Part shown: positions 8,700 to 18,152 of the stretch, piece after piece
How the letters are laid out: each line of letters opens with the position of its first letter
Position numbering within the stretch: position 1 is the first letter of the stretch
Assembly (NCBI RefSeq): GCF_014050525.1
Contig: NZ_JACGAG010000001.1
Coordinates: 72,501 to 136,500 of the forward strand
From: Clostridium sp. cel8
GTDB lineage: Bacteria; Bacillota; Clostridia; Clostridiales; Clostridiaceae
Direction: 5' to 3'
DNA: 64,000 nt
Made by a program: the position numbers and the translations under genes
Notes under the pieces: generated by a model
The model's input: only the letters and a program-made list of their open reading frames with translations
Database searches by the model: none
What the model was told of the DNA's origin: nothing

Positions 8700-8731
8700 A
8701 AAAAAGCACCCCTGTAAAATACAAGAGTGCT
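8700..8731 (-). terminator. Intrinsic terminator after the tail fibre gene
   Basis: Minus-strand AGCAC-T-CTTGT, loop ATTTT, ACAGG-GG-GTGCT, then TTTTTA. It is placed between the fibre gene and the holin, so lysis genes need partial read-through or their own start. Confidence 0.85.
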
Positions 8732-8749
8732 GTTGCCGTATCACACACC

Positions 8750-11221
8750 TTACAGCATCAGTATAAGATCGTGGATTTGTTGCATCACATCCGCCTTTGG
8801 ACGCCCTGTTCCAATAGGGAGCCATGTCACAGGTGGTATATCAAATGCTGCAGAAGAGTCAAAACCATTAACCACTGTAATGATAGTATCAATAGCCTTT
8901 CGGATTTCAGTAATGTGAAATGGCCATTTTTTAACTGTTGTTCTTCCCGCAATAATCTCTTCACTCCAAATTACAGGGGATAAGTTGTAATAACTTAGCA
9001 CTATATTTAAAGCGGTTCGAAGCGTCTGAATATGTGCTGCCTTTACAACAGTCTCATTTGCAGTAATCGTTTCAAAAGGTGGCGGTAATATAGTAAATGT
9101 CCTGACAACTTCTGTGCTTGCCGACTCAATATCACTATCAAGACAGCGGAAGGTTACAGTATGGTTTCCTACTGCAAGCGGTTCCGCTTGGTACACCGTA
9201 CTAACACCATTTCCCAGATAGCCACTCGTAGAAAATCTCTCAGGATTATCCACACTATTAACCCACTCATCTGAATCAATCTTTACTTCCACAATCTGTG
9301 TCTGACCGTCTGGTTCAGTGCCTGTAGTAATCATAAAGCGTGGTGTAGTGTTATAAGTAGACTTTCCGGTCATAGGACTGACGATGATCGGAGCAGCAGG
9401 CGGACTGTTTTTCTTTACCGTGTTACTAACCACATGGCTTGAAACTGCATCAAGTGTATCTGTTACGCTTATTCGATAGCGGGTATACATTCCAGGTACC
9501 GGGGAAGCATTTACCTGATGGGTACCTGAAGTAGCACTTGAAATAATAGTAGTCAATGCTTCATATACCGACCAATTTATACCGTCTGCTGATGTAGCTT
9601 GTTGAATAACATATTGCTTGATGGCACTGGTTCCCGGTATCGTTCCGCTCCACATAAGAGTTACTGTATTCGTCTCATATATTGGAGGAGTAGCAGTGAA
9701 AGAAGTAGGCGGAATGGGCAGTGTATTTCTGCGGACAGTGTTGCTAGATATAGTCCAGTCAGAATAAAAACTCTCTCCAGCCGTGCCACGTGTCCTAACT
9801 CTAAACCTACGGTAATAACCGCGAGTTGTCGGTGGGCTAACAACTACGCTGCCACTTGTTGTTGAGGTAACCGCTATTGTTAATGCTGTCCATGCTCCCC
9901 ATGTGCTGTTATCTGCCGAGTCACTATATTGAATCTCATAGGATGTGATGGTGTTGCCTGCTCCACTGGATGCACCACTCCACGAAAGAGTAACATTTCC
10001 TTCAGCTAAAGTTGAACTTACCGAGCAAGCAGTCGGTGCTCCACAAGCCGTGATATCACAGTAAATGCTATTACTGATTTTTTCCGAGGAATAGACATCG
10101 AGATTATCTATCGTCCATACACCAAATTGAGTATATGTTCCTGGAACTCGTGACACGTTAGGATTATAACTACCTCCACTGGCCGATAAGGCCAATATGG
10201 TTAGAACGTTCCATGGACTCCATGTGCTGTTATCCGTAGATGTTCTACTGGCAATCTGGTATCCCTTGATTGCACTCGTACTTCCAGAAGCACCGCTCCA
10301 AGTAAGCGTGATTGTTTCATCACTATAATTGATTGGAGTAGCAGTCACTGTAGTTGGTGGGCTAGGAACTGTGTTTCTGCGAACAGAGTTCGACGATACT
10401 CTCCAGCCTGAATAATAACTTGCTCCTGCTGCCCCCCGAGTTCGCACCCGAAACCTACGATAATTACCCCGTGTTGATGGTGGTGCAACTGACAAGCTGC
10501 CACTAGTGGCCGTGGTGGTTACTGTAGTTAGTGCTGTCCACGATCCCCAATTCAAATTGTCAGCAGAATCACTATACTGTATCTCGTAGGAGGAGATGGC
10601 ATTATTTGTACCACCGGAAGCACCACTCCATGATAATGTAACATTGTCCTCCGAGAGGGTTGCACTCAATGAACAGGATGTCGGAGCACTACAAGCTGTG
10701 GTTCTTATTGCCCAGTTAATGGTTAACACTATCTGGCTTAAATCATCTCTGGCTCGAAATCCCATATAGTTTAGTGTGCTGGAGCCAGCATCCATGAATA
10801 AACAATTACTAGCTCCACTACCGATGGAATCAATGAGTGCGGTGGAAATTGCGATATCCTTTGTACCCTGTCCGGCAGAAACAGTATAGCTATATCCAGA
10901 AGTAACTTTCGTAGGTCTACTCCCGGATATGCTGGTACCCGAACTAGGAGATGGCAAACCATATGCATTTCCAGCATATAGTGTTATCGTTCTGGCTGAA
11001 CCCCAATCACCTGCAGCTATCCTAACAAGACGAATACTGGCAGAGGTAGGATAATAGTTTGCATAGGTATTTCGAATACTTGTAAGGTCAAATAACATGG
11101 CACCAACATTCTCATAATTATTGGCTGGGGCATAAACCCCTTGTCGAACGTAGTCGGTTACACCCGCAATCCAACTGCCATTACGCCATGTACAAGCATT
11201 TATCGCTTGATAGGTTGCCAT
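8750..11221 (-). CDS. Tail fibre with tandem fibronectin type III-like domains
   Basis: A secreted-looking virion protein of 823 residues. It opens with a beta-rich domain of about 170 residues, followed by four FN3-like modules of about 95 residues each, in an A-B-A'-B' order. Modules 1 and 3 share SYEIQYSDSADN, YRRFRVRTRG and NTV/LRRNT. Modules 2 and 4 share TLTWSG or TLMWSG with SAIK and PGTYT or PGMYT. The A copies are so alike that the DNA around 9720-9990 and 10380-10660 forms a long imperfect direct repeat. A further Ig-like unit (about 610-720) and a helical tail end the protein. The host-contact function is inferred. Confidence 0.75.
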   Translation of the reverse strand: MATYQAINACTWRNGSWIAGVTDYVRQGVYAPANNYENVGAMLFDLTSIRNTYANYYPTSASIRLVRIAAGDWGSARTITLYAGNAYGLPSPSSGTSISGSRPTKVTSGYSYTVSAGQGTKDIAISTALIDSIGSGASNCLFMDAGSSTLNYMGFRARDDLSQIVLTINWAIRTTACSAPTSCSLSATLSEDNVTLSWSGASGGTNNAISSYEIQYSDSADNLNWGSWTALTTVTTTATSGSLSVAPPSTRGNYRRFRVRTRGAAGASYYSGWRVSSNSVRRNTVPSPPTTVTATPINYSDETITLTWSGASGSTSAIKGYQIASRTSTDNSTWSPWNVLTILALSASGGSYNPNVSRVPGTYTQFGVWTIDNLDVYSSEKISNSIYCDITACGAPTACSVSSTLAEGNVTLSWSGASSGAGNTITSYEIQYSDSADNSTWGAWTALTIAVTSTTSGSVVVSPPTTRGYYRRFRVRTRGTAGESFYSDWTISSNTVRRNTLPIPPTSFTATPPIYETNTVTLMWSGTIPGTSAIKQYVIQQATSADGINWSVYEALTTIISSATSGTHQVNASPVPGMYTRYRISVTDTLDAVSSHVVSNTVKKNSPPAAPIIVSPMTGKSTYNTTPRFMITTGTEPDGQTQIVEVKIDSDEWVNSVDNPERFSTSGYLGNGVSTVYQAEPLAVGNHTVTFRCLDSDIESASTEVVRTFTILPPPFETITANETVVKAAHIQTLRTALNIVLSYYNLSPVIWSEEIIAGRTTVKKWPFHITEIRKAIDTIITVVNGFDSSAAFDIPPVTWLPIGTGRPKADVMQQIHDLILML

Positions 11222-11232
11222 AGAAATTCACC

Positions 11233-11736
11233 TCACTCGTAAACCGCCGATACCAATGAGTTCACTAACCCACAAAGGCTGGTGTTTAATCTGGTATCAG
11301 TAATGTTATTTGCTGCTATTGATGTAGCTGCAGCAGGTACAAGAACGTCTGCAATACCGAGTTCATATACATCGCTGGTTCTTGTTAAGTCTGGGGCCAC
11401 TGGTGTAGCAGCTGGAGTCCCTGTAACAACTGCAAGCTGAATATTCCTGCTGATTTGGCTTAAGCGAACAACAATCCGGTCAATGCGTGGATTGCTACCG
11501 TGCGCTGTAGTGAGAGGCATATTTAACGCATCTGTATTCTCATATCTATATCCATTAATCCACGCACTTCCAGCCGCCACGCTTACTGCCAATCCCATCC
11601 CTGGTGATACCTGCAGATTTGTAGCTGTTTTATAAAATATCCCGTTTGAAACAAGACTTCCAAAGTATGCTGCAAAATCCGTGGCATCATAGACTCTATC
11701 TCCATCGGATGAATTGAAAAATCCGCTTTTCTCCAT
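11233..11736 (-). CDS. Baseplate/tail fibre-associated protein
   Basis: A 167-residue protein with no catalytic motif. It begins SGFFNSSDGDRVYDATDFA and contains SAWINGYRYEN, DRIVVRLSQ and DVYELGIADV, a pattern common to small baseplate or short-fibre proteins of Firmicutes siphophages (the DRIVxRL core is typical). It lies between the Gp37-like tail protein and the long fibre, 17 bp from the former, in a tight tail operon. The structural role is inferred from family resemblance and position. Confidence 0.6.
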   Translation of the reverse strand: MEKSGFFNSSDGDRVYDATDFAAYFGSLVSNGIFYKTATNLQVSPGMGLAVSVAAGSAWINGYRYENTDALNMPLTTAHGSNPRIDRIVVRLSQISRNIQLAVVTGTPAATPVAPDLTRTSDVYELGIADVLVPAAATSIAANNITDTRLNTSLCGLVNSLVSAVYE

Positions 11737-11753
11737 ACAAAAATTCCTCCTTC

Positions 11754-13670
11754 CTAGATGGTTTTCGTATACTCGATAACCACGTAGCCCGTATAATCTG
11801 TCCGGTCAATACCAGGTTCAACAACGACATTTGTTTTATCCACATAGAGACCGATTTGTGAAGCAAAGTTGTTATACCGTGCAAGCGGTAGTGGCAAGAA
11901 GGTGGTGCCATTTGTTGCAAAGCCGGATAAACTAACAACTGTACTTAGGTTTGCTATGCCATGGGCTACACTCCCAGGAGTAGCGTTGGGAAGGGAGCCG
12001 AGGTTTACTACTTTTCGATATATTGCCTTACCATCTATCCATAGACGCCCTGTGTTTTGTTCTGTCATAGAGTAATCAGTAAACGCAGAGGAGATTTTAG
12101 TTGCTGTAATCGTTCGTTCTGCAATCTTTGTACCAGTGACCGCTCCATTTGCAATCCGTGCTGTAGTTATTGGATCGTTATTAATATTTAACCAGTTCGC
12201 TTCACCAGACGGATTGTTAAACACAAAAACAGATATCACATAAAACGTCATGGTGTTGCGAGATATAAAAAATCCCATTGCCCGCTGATATCCGTTTCCC
12301 GTGTTATCCCCGCTATGCTTTACCAGAAAGACATGCCCGTCATCACTTGGCTGATCACTGAATTTGTTGCCGCTCCACGAGGTGAAGTAAAAGGCATCTC
12401 CAGGGCTCATATGGTGCAGGGCATACTGACCGATCGATATAGCTCCTTCTCCAACAATTACCTCAAGTGAGGGCAGTTTCCCAAACAGATTGTTGATACT
12501 ATCGGTAACAGTATCTCCTTGGATATTGGGGTCAAGGTCATGAATATCTCCAAGTGTTTCTGACACATTGCCTAACGCTTCTGCAATATCAGAGATGCCA
12601 GTTGGGGCAGATAATGCAGTTTTAATCTCACTCATATCAGAGCGAATTTTTTGAGCTATTGTTAGCTCGCTCTTTCCGAATACTACACTGATGCTTTGAC
12701 CGTCCGCGTCATATGTCTCCTCCACTTCAGCGATTCGTGTTGTCATAGATACACCCCATGCTTTGGAAATAACCTTAACAACCTGCCCAAGGTCAAAGTC
12801 TACCTTATAAGTCAGGTTGCCATGTGGGTTAACTGATGTATCAAATGAATAACGTATTACTTGCTCATTTAGCTTGCTCTGCCCACGAAAAATCAGCGTA
12901 TTGATATAATCCACTCCAAAATCTTCTGCCCGTAGGTCTTTAGCATCCACAAAAATCTCATGTCGAGATTCTCCTGATCCACTTGTAATTGCTACAAATG
13001 TCCGCCCTGCACCTTCGCCCTCCCCACCAACAAGAGCGGTGTTAGCAAAATCTGCTGCACTTACTGTATAAACCTGCTCAGTTAGGTTCTCATACTCCTT
13101 AGAGAACACTGCCTGTGATTCAGTCCCCTTATACAGCATTATTGTAAAAACCCCTGTTTCAGGAGTAAAAATAGTCTTGATACCAACCTCCGAAACTTCA
13201 CATAGTTCCGTCACTGCGTCCATCAAGTTGCGGTATGAAATTTGGGTGCTAATGGGTATATCCAGGCTTGGAGATGAAAAGGATATACCGCTGATCTTTC
13301 TTGCTACATCAGAAGGTTTGATAAGGTTATTTTCTATAAGTTGCTCCACACAATCAGAAATGTCACCGGACAATTTCTCCGTTTGCCATACAATGCGTCT
13401 AGCAAGAAAGGACGTGGCAAAGCGACCACTTACCGTAATAAATTCCTGATCCGTCTGAGACAAGGAAAGATGCTCAATAATCCCAGCTTCTTCATCATCG
13501 TTCTTCCAAATGATATTTCCTTCTTTTAGAAGTTCGGCATTCTCTTGTGTGGCTATGGCTTTTAATTCAAATGAACCACACTGAGAATAACGCCGTGTCC
13601 ATCGAAGATATTCGAAAGATTCCACGATGCCCACAAGCTCCCGGTTTGTATTAAAGATATATAGTTCCAT
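11754..13670 (-). CDS. Tail-associated protein, ReqiPepy6 Gp37-like
   Basis: About 638 residues. The N-terminal half (MELYIFNTNRELVGIVESFEY ... SYRNLMDAVTELCE ... GRTFVAI) matches the siphovirus Gp37-like tail protein family, which forms the hub below the distal tail protein. The region after about 370 is low in family signal and carries beta-rich segments (GNGYQRAMGFFIS, TARIANGAVTGTKIA); the latter is the trimerising repeat often found in fibre stalks. The ATG at 13670 has GGGGTG five bases upstream; the GTG two codons earlier overlaps the previous gene and is less likely. It starts 2 bp after the upstream stop. Confidence 0.75.
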   Translation of the reverse strand: MELYIFNTNRELVGIVESFEYLRWTRRYSQCGSFELKAIATQENAELLKEGNIIWKNDDEEAGIIEHLSLSQTDQEFITVSGRFATSFLARRIVWQTEKLSGDISDCVEQLIENNLIKPSDVARKISGISFSSPSLDIPISTQISYRNLMDAVTELCEVSEVGIKTIFTPETGVFTIMLYKGTESQAVFSKEYENLTEQVYTVSAADFANTALVGGEGEGAGRTFVAITSGSGESRHEIFVDAKDLRAEDFGVDYINTLIFRGQSKLNEQVIRYSFDTSVNPHGNLTYKVDFDLGQVVKVISKAWGVSMTTRIAEVEETYDADGQSISVVFGKSELTIAQKIRSDMSEIKTALSAPTGISDIAEALGNVSETLGDIHDLDPNIQGDTVTDSINNLFGKLPSLEVIVGEGAISIGQYALHHMSPGDAFYFTSWSGNKFSDQPSDDGHVFLVKHSGDNTGNGYQRAMGFFISRNTMTFYVISVFVFNNPSGEANWLNINNDPITTARIANGAVTGTKIAERTITATKISSAFTDYSMTEQNTGRLWIDGKAIYRKVVNLGSLPNATPGSVAHGIANLSTVVSLSGFATNGTTFLPLPLARYNNFASQIGLYVDKTNVVVEPGIDRTDYTGYVVIEYTKTI

Positions 13671-13672
13671 AC

Positions 13673-14524
13673 TCACACCCCCAGAAATTGTGGACGAAAG
13701 TAAATACTGACCTCCAACAGTTCCATATTAACTGAAGCGTCATAGCGCAGTGTGTTAGTACCTGCAGCAAGCTGAAAAAACGTTGAATTGGTGTCCAATA
13801 GTGAAAAAGCATTTGTAACCGTTGACCCTACAACCTGAACCACACGCTTACCAGCGAAATGGGTATACACACGAAGTTCATCACCAGCACTCATTGTAGT
13901 GAGAAGGCGGATATATTCTCCCGTGTCTATGTTTAGTAGTTCAGGGTTGGTAACCGTACCCAGTGCTCGAAATACGATTTCGCATCCACAAGATACATCT
14001 CCAATGTTTTCTACTGTGATGATTTGACTCGGTTGGCGCATTCCAAACTCCATACCACTTACTGGTAATTCCAGTTCAAACTCAAACAGAGGTATCCATG
14101 ATGCCAGTTCCTCTCTCACCTCATCTAATGTTTCGAAGAAAGGGGATGGACATAGTAAACTTACAAAGAAGTTTGGTATGCGTTGCCTAGTAGAAACAGT
14201 AAAACCTGCTTCCTCTACCACACAAGCAATTTGCCGTCCACGATACAAAAGAGTCCCTCGCATTTTTGGAGTAAATATCTTAAGAAATCTCTGTCTCCGT
14301 ACATAAGCCTCGTCAAGATAATCCGCTACGACCGTACCTTCTAGCGTGATATTACGCATATCCAGTGTGGAGGAAATATAAAAAGCACCGTCTTGATCCG
14401 GTGCCTTAAATGTATTAACGGTCTGGCGTATGTTGCCTGTTCCGTCTATCTTGGTAAGAAAATACGGGCGGCTTTGTTTTAGGGTGATACTCTCACCGCT
14501 TGAGTTAATATAAGTAAGTTCCAC
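13673..14524 (-). CDS. Distal tail protein (Dit-like)
   Basis: A 283-residue phage tail family protein placed between the tape measure and the Gp37-like hub, the standard position of Dit. The N-terminal domain (TYINSSGESITLKQSRPYF ... ITLEGTVVADYL ... RRQRFLKIFTPKMRGTLLY) is the ring-forming domain. The C-terminal part (ITVENIGDVSCGCEIVFRA ... SVNMELLEVSIYFRPQFLGV) is the galectin-like domain, ending in the usual 'YFRPxxLG'. It is expected to form the hexameric hub at the tail tip. Confidence 0.85.
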   Translation of the reverse strand: MELTYINSSGESITLKQSRPYFLTKIDGTGNIRQTVNTFKAPDQDGAFYISSTLDMRNITLEGTVVADYLDEAYVRRQRFLKIFTPKMRGTLLYRGRQIACVVEEAGFTVSTRQRIPNFFVSLLCPSPFFETLDEVREELASWIPLFEFELELPVSGMEFGMRQPSQIITVENIGDVSCGCEIVFRALGTVTNPELLNIDTGEYIRLLTTMSAGDELRVYTHFAGKRVVQVVGSTVTNAFSLLDTNSTFFQLAAGTNTLRYDASVNMELLEVSIYFRPQFLGV

Positions 14525-14537
14525 TGCCAGACCTCCT

Positions 14538-16958
14538 TTAATATTCTAGTGCCAGTTTGCGAGACAGATTTTTGAATTCCCTGGCTAATTCTTTTTCAGA
14601 TAGAGGCTTTGGTGACACAACAGAGATATTTTGAGTGATATTTGTACCATTGGCATTCCCTTGCCCAGATAAACCTCTGTAATTAAAATCAAAACTAGTT
14701 GGTACAGCATTTTGCATATCCCTTGAAACTGCTGTCATTGCATCCTCAAAACCTACACCGATACCTTCACCCATATTGTGGCCAATTCCAGCAAATAGCT
14801 TTGAAGGTGAACTGATGCCGAAGAAATTCTTAATCTTTGATACAACATTGCCGAAAAATCCAGAGATTTTACTCCATAGCCATGCACCTGCATCTGAAAT
14901 ACCTTGCCACAGACCTTTGATTAAGTTTCCACCTACTTTAGCCATCTGGCTTATATAACTTGTAAAAGCATTGACCAATCCTGAGATAATCTGAGGTACA
15001 GCCTTGACGATCTCTACGATTATCCTTGGAAGATTCGCAATTAATGCCACAAACAGCTGAACACCGGCCAAGATGATCTTGTCGATGTTACCTACAATAG
15101 CGTTTACCAAGGATGTTATTATTTTCGGAATAGCCCCAACCACAGTAGTGATAATTTGTGGGAGTGCCTGTATGAGCGATATTAATAGACGTATGCCCGC
15201 ATCTATAATCAATGGAATTGACCCAATAACTGCACTGATAATACTGTCGATAATCTGCGGGATTGCTTCCACGATTGCTGTGATGATAGTAGGCAGTGCT
15301 GTAACCAGTGAAGTCAATAATTGAATACCTGCATCAATAATCTGTGGAATGGACTCCACTATAAAATCCACTATTGCTTTTATGATGACAGGTAAGGCAG
15401 ATGTTAGTTGAGGTATTGCATCTACCAATCCCTGTGCTAATCCTATTATCAACTGTAAAGCGGCATCCAAAATAAGTGGTAGGTTATCAATTAATCCTTG
15501 AACAATCTGCGTGACTGCCGAAACTGCTGCGGGTATCAGTTGCGGTAGAGCCATGCCAATACCCTCCACAAGTGCGGTTACCAGTTCTATTGCTGCATTT
15601 ATGAGCAGTGGAAGATTATCAATCAACGCACCGACAATCGTCATTACTGCATCTACTGCCGCTGGAATCAGTTCAGGCAATAAGTTCAAGAGTGTCTCCA
15701 ACACCTGCGTGAACAGGCTCGTTACAGTTTCCAACAACATCGGAAGCAAGTCACCTATTGCTGTTAATATCGCATCGAACGCAGGCGGTAGTGCGGTTAC
15801 GATGTTTTCTAAAACAGGCACGATATTTTTAACGACTGCACGGAATGCATCCACAAGATTTTCCGTCAAATTTGTCATGTCTGCATTAGCGTTACCGAGT
15901 CCTGCTGTAAAAGAGCCAAGTGCAGCTTGTAATAACCCAATAGAACCAGAAATGGTCTCAGTTGACTCTCTCGCAAAGTTTCCGGCATACTGCTGTGTGT
16001 TCTCAAAAAACATCTGCATTGCGACTTCCGCTTTTTCCGCTTGTGTAGCGGTATTCCAAGTGAAATCTAGTCCCTTAGCAAGAGCATAAGCTTCGATGTT
16101 TGTAGCATTCATGGCAACACCTAAGTTATCCATCATGGTAAAGTTGCCTTTTGCCGCTCCCGTAACCGCTTCCATGGCAGAAGACATATCTATACCCATA
16201 ACGGATGCCATATCTGCTGCACGTTGCATCGCTTTTTCTGTCAATTCAAGACTTTTTCGCTGTTCAATGCCAGAGCCTTGGAACAATGCACCCATTTTAT
16301 TAGCTGTTGCCAAATACTCACTTTGGGAAATTCCGAGATTTCTATAGGCTTCTTCACCGGTCTTTTGAATTGAAGCAGCATACGCTCCAAAGACTGCTTC
16401 TGAGCCACCTAGGTTTTGCTCCAATTCCCCAAACTGGGTAACTACCTCTTTACCCAATTTTATAGCAGCAGCTCCAGCAGCAACTGCAACTGTGCCCATA
16501 GCCACACCGATGCCCTTGAGTATACCACCAAGCTTTTCAAATTTACCTCCAGAATCTTCCGCACTTTTGCCTGAGTTGTCTAACTCTTCACCGAGATTAT
16601 CTGCTTCAACCGCAGACTGCTGAAGTTCACGCTCCATATTATTGAGTTCTGCCTGAGCTCTGTTCAGCTGAATCTGCCAGTTTTGAGTGCGGCGGTCATT
16701 TTCACCGAAAGAGGAGGTGGCATTATCAAGAGCGGCCTTAAGGGTTGAAATCTTTTCTTTCTGTGCGTCGATTTCTTTATTCAAAACCGCATTACGAGCA
16801 GTGACCGACTGGATAGATTTATCGTTTTTATCAAACTGACTGGTCACAAGTGCCATTTCACTGCCCAGCACCTTAAAGGACTGATTGATATCTCGTAGGG
16901 CGTTCTTAAACTCACGCTCGCCCTCGACGCCTATTTTCAATCCAAAATTGTCCGCCAT
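14538..16958 (-). CDS. Tail tape measure protein
   Basis: An 806-residue protein whose length should set the tail length. The N-terminal 140 residues are a charged coiled coil (SVTARNAVLNKEIDAQKEK, LNRAQAELNNMERELQQ). A conserved tape measure core with GALFQGSGIEQ, SSAMEAVTGAAKGNFTMMDN and a hydrophobic segment near 155-170 follows. From about 370 to 660 there are near-periodic hydrophobic repeats of about 30 residues built on 'P.(I/L)I.A.(I/L)(Q/E)L', for example LPLLINAAIELVTALVEG, ending with a conserved ISSPSKLFAGIGHNMGEGIG. It lies downstream of the tail chaperone genes, as in most siphophages. Confidence 0.92.
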   Translation of the reverse strand: MADNFGLKIGVEGEREFKNALRDINQSFKVLGSEMALVTSQFDKNDKSIQSVTARNAVLNKEIDAQKEKISTLKAALDNATSSFGENDRRTQNWQIQLNRAQAELNNMERELQQSAVEADNLGEELDNSGKSAEDSGGKFEKLGGILKGIGVAMGTVAVAAGAAAIKLGKEVVTQFGELEQNLGGSEAVFGAYAASIQKTGEEAYRNLGISQSEYLATANKMGALFQGSGIEQRKSLELTEKAMQRAADMASVMGIDMSSAMEAVTGAAKGNFTMMDNLGVAMNATNIEAYALAKGLDFTWNTATQAEKAEVAMQMFFENTQQYAGNFARESTETISGSIGLLQAALGSFTAGLGNANADMTNLTENLVDAFRAVVKNIVPVLENIVTALPPAFDAILTAIGDLLPMLLETVTSLFTQVLETLLNLLPELIPAAVDAVMTIVGALIDNLPLLINAAIELVTALVEGIGMALPQLIPAAVSAVTQIVQGLIDNLPLILDAALQLIIGLAQGLVDAIPQLTSALPVIIKAIVDFIVESIPQIIDAGIQLLTSLVTALPTIITAIVEAIPQIIDSIISAVIGSIPLIIDAGIRLLISLIQALPQIITTVVGAIPKIITSLVNAIVGNIDKIILAGVQLFVALIANLPRIIVEIVKAVPQIISGLVNAFTSYISQMAKVGGNLIKGLWQGISDAGAWLWSKISGFFGNVVSKIKNFFGISSPSKLFAGIGHNMGEGIGVGFEDAMTAVSRDMQNAVPTSFDFNYRGLSGQGNANGTNITQNISVVSPKPLSEKELAREFKNLSRKLALEY

Positions 16959-16972
16959 ACCTTCACCTCCTC

Positions 16973-17176
16973 CTATATGCCTGGTGGGATAATATCGTCA
17001 ATCGTTCGAGTTTTCTTCGGCTTTTCGATCCCATGCCATTGCTTGTGGCAAGCCCATAAATCAAAAAACAGTCCAATTGGCATAAGCCAGAATTCCTCTG
17101 CGTCCATGCCCATCTGAACTGTTCCATAATAATAAAGTCGGGTAAAGACTTCAGCGTCCGTTACCCGACTTCCACG
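16973..17176 (-). CDS. Frameshift extension of the tail assembly chaperone (GpT-like part)
   Basis: A 67-codon frame that has no start of its own and follows the chaperone in the -1 frame. Read through the slippery site, it continues R-G-S-R-V-T-D-A-E-V-F-T-R-L-Y-Y-Y and ends ...TIDDIIPPGI. The internal motif FWLMPIGLFFDLWACHKQW is typical of the C-terminal part of tail assembly chaperone fusions. It ends 14 bp before the tape measure start. The product would be a fusion of about 190 residues, made in minor amounts, that binds the tape measure during tail assembly. This short gene is easily missed because it begins without an initiation codon. Confidence 0.85.
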   Translation of the reverse strand, partial: RGSRVTDAEVFTRLYYYGTVQMGMDAEEFWLMPIGLFFDLWACHKQWHGIEKPKKTRTIDDIIPPGI

Positions 17177-17550
17177 TTTTTTGGAGTTTCTTCCTCACTT
17201 TCCACGTTGCGCTTTGCACCTTTGAACATTGCTTCGGTGATTGCACTTTTATATTCCGCCAAATCAAGCGGTGAGGTAAGAAGCTCCACTTCTTCCTCTG
17301 TCAACAATTCTTCTGGTGCGTTCTTATTCTTAAGATTGCGAATTAAAATGGACTGGTTTGCAAGCAGTGTGATTAGCCAAACTATCTCGTCCAGTGCCAT
17401 CTCAAAGTTTTCTGATTTCATCAGTTTTTCTCCAAGATTTTCAAGACCACCGTAACGACCAGCAATTGCCTTTGTTGCACGTGTAGTTAAAACCAGTTCA
17501 TACTCTTTGTCACCTATTTTGATTGTGGCACTTCTCTCATTATCCATCAT
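17161..17550 (-). CDS. Tail assembly chaperone (GpG-like)
   Basis: A 129-residue cytoplasmic phage protein between the tail tube and tape measure genes, the fixed position of the GpG/GpGT chaperone pair. It begins with two ATGs (MMDN) after AGGAGGAGAA; the second is better spaced. The sequence (SATIKIGDKEYELVLTTRA, KAIAGRYGGLENLGEKL) matches the tail assembly chaperone family of Firmicutes siphophages. The last codons contain the slippery heptamer, so a fraction of ribosomes should produce the longer fusion. Confidence 0.85.
   Translation of the reverse strand: MMDNERSATIKIGDKEYELVLTTRATKAIAGRYGGLENLGEKLMKSENFEMALDEIVWLITLLANQSILIRNLKNKNAPEELLTEEEVELLTSPLDLAEYKSAITEAMFKGAKRNVESEEETPKNVEVG
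17176..17182 (-). promoter_or_regulatory. Programmed -1 ribosomal frameshift heptamer A AAA AAC
   Basis: In the chaperone frame the codons are CCA AAA AAC, giving the canonical X-XXY-YYZ heptamer A-AAA-AAC. Slipping back one base opens the 67-codon frame ending at 16973 without a stop. The zero frame stops at 17161. Confidence 0.85.
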
Positions 17551-17558
17551 TTCTCCTC

Positions 17559-18149
17559 CTATGGTTCAGGTGTATATACGGGTTCATAAACTTCAGTGAA
17601 CCAGCCTGTTATGGTGGACGATGAAACACCGGGGTCGCCTTCTGTGACTTCTGCTTTCCATGGGTGCTTGCCCAACCCATCCAGCTTGTTCCTGCGCATA
17701 ACTGTTCCTTCAATAGTAGGTGTAGAAAAGGTAATGGAATCCGCTTTTGTCTGTAAGTTGGTCGCTGGTAGTCCAAACTTAACGCGATACAACCAAAAAT
17801 ATCGATATGTTCCATTGGCCTTTTGTGCACGAAACCCCACTGCAACAGGTGTACCTACACTCTCACTTGCAGAAATTAATACCCCGTTGTCGTCGGTGGA
17901 CGCACCAGTTAGATCTGCTGCTACTGTCGGGCCAATGTCATCTACACCGAGAGTGAGTGTACCGCTATTAAAGTCCTTCACAACCTCGGCAGCACCATCA
18001 TCGGCATACAGAATTGCTTCCACCAATTCTACCGAAAGTTCGGCAGTAATGGCTTTTGCGAGTACCGAAGGCACACCGTAGGTTTCCTCGCCATTTGAGT
18101 CCTCGGTTATTTTTGCATAGTACAGTTTATCCAAACCGATAGTTGCCAT
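17559..18149 (-). CDS. Major tail tube protein
   Basis: A 196-residue structural protein of the TP901-1/phi13 major tail family. It shows MATIGLDKLYYAKITED at the start, VELVEAILYADDGAAE, and GFRAQKANGTYRYFWLYRVKF in the centre, all typical of the family. It should form the stacked hexameric rings of the tail tube. It starts 3 bp after the tail completion gene with a ribosome binding site overlapping that gene's end. Confidence 0.9.
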   Translation of the reverse strand: MATIGLDKLYYAKITEDSNGEETYGVPSVLAKAITAELSVELVEAILYADDGAAEVVKDFNSGTLTLGVDDIGPTVAADLTGASTDDNGVLISASESVGTPVAVGFRAQKANGTYRYFWLYRVKFGLPATNLQTKADSITFSTPTIEGTVMRRNKLDGLGKHPWKAEVTEGDPGVSSSTITGWFTEVYEPVYTPEP

Positions 18150-18152
18150 ATG

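Noticed and set aside
9700-10660. Possible CRISPR-like or minisatellite repeat
   Set aside because: The repeated DNA is long, imperfect and in frame; it encodes duplicated fibronectin-like domains.
15511-16089. 192-codon open frame on the plus strand
   Set aside because: Antisense of the repetitive tape measure gene; the repeats there produce long open frames on both strands.
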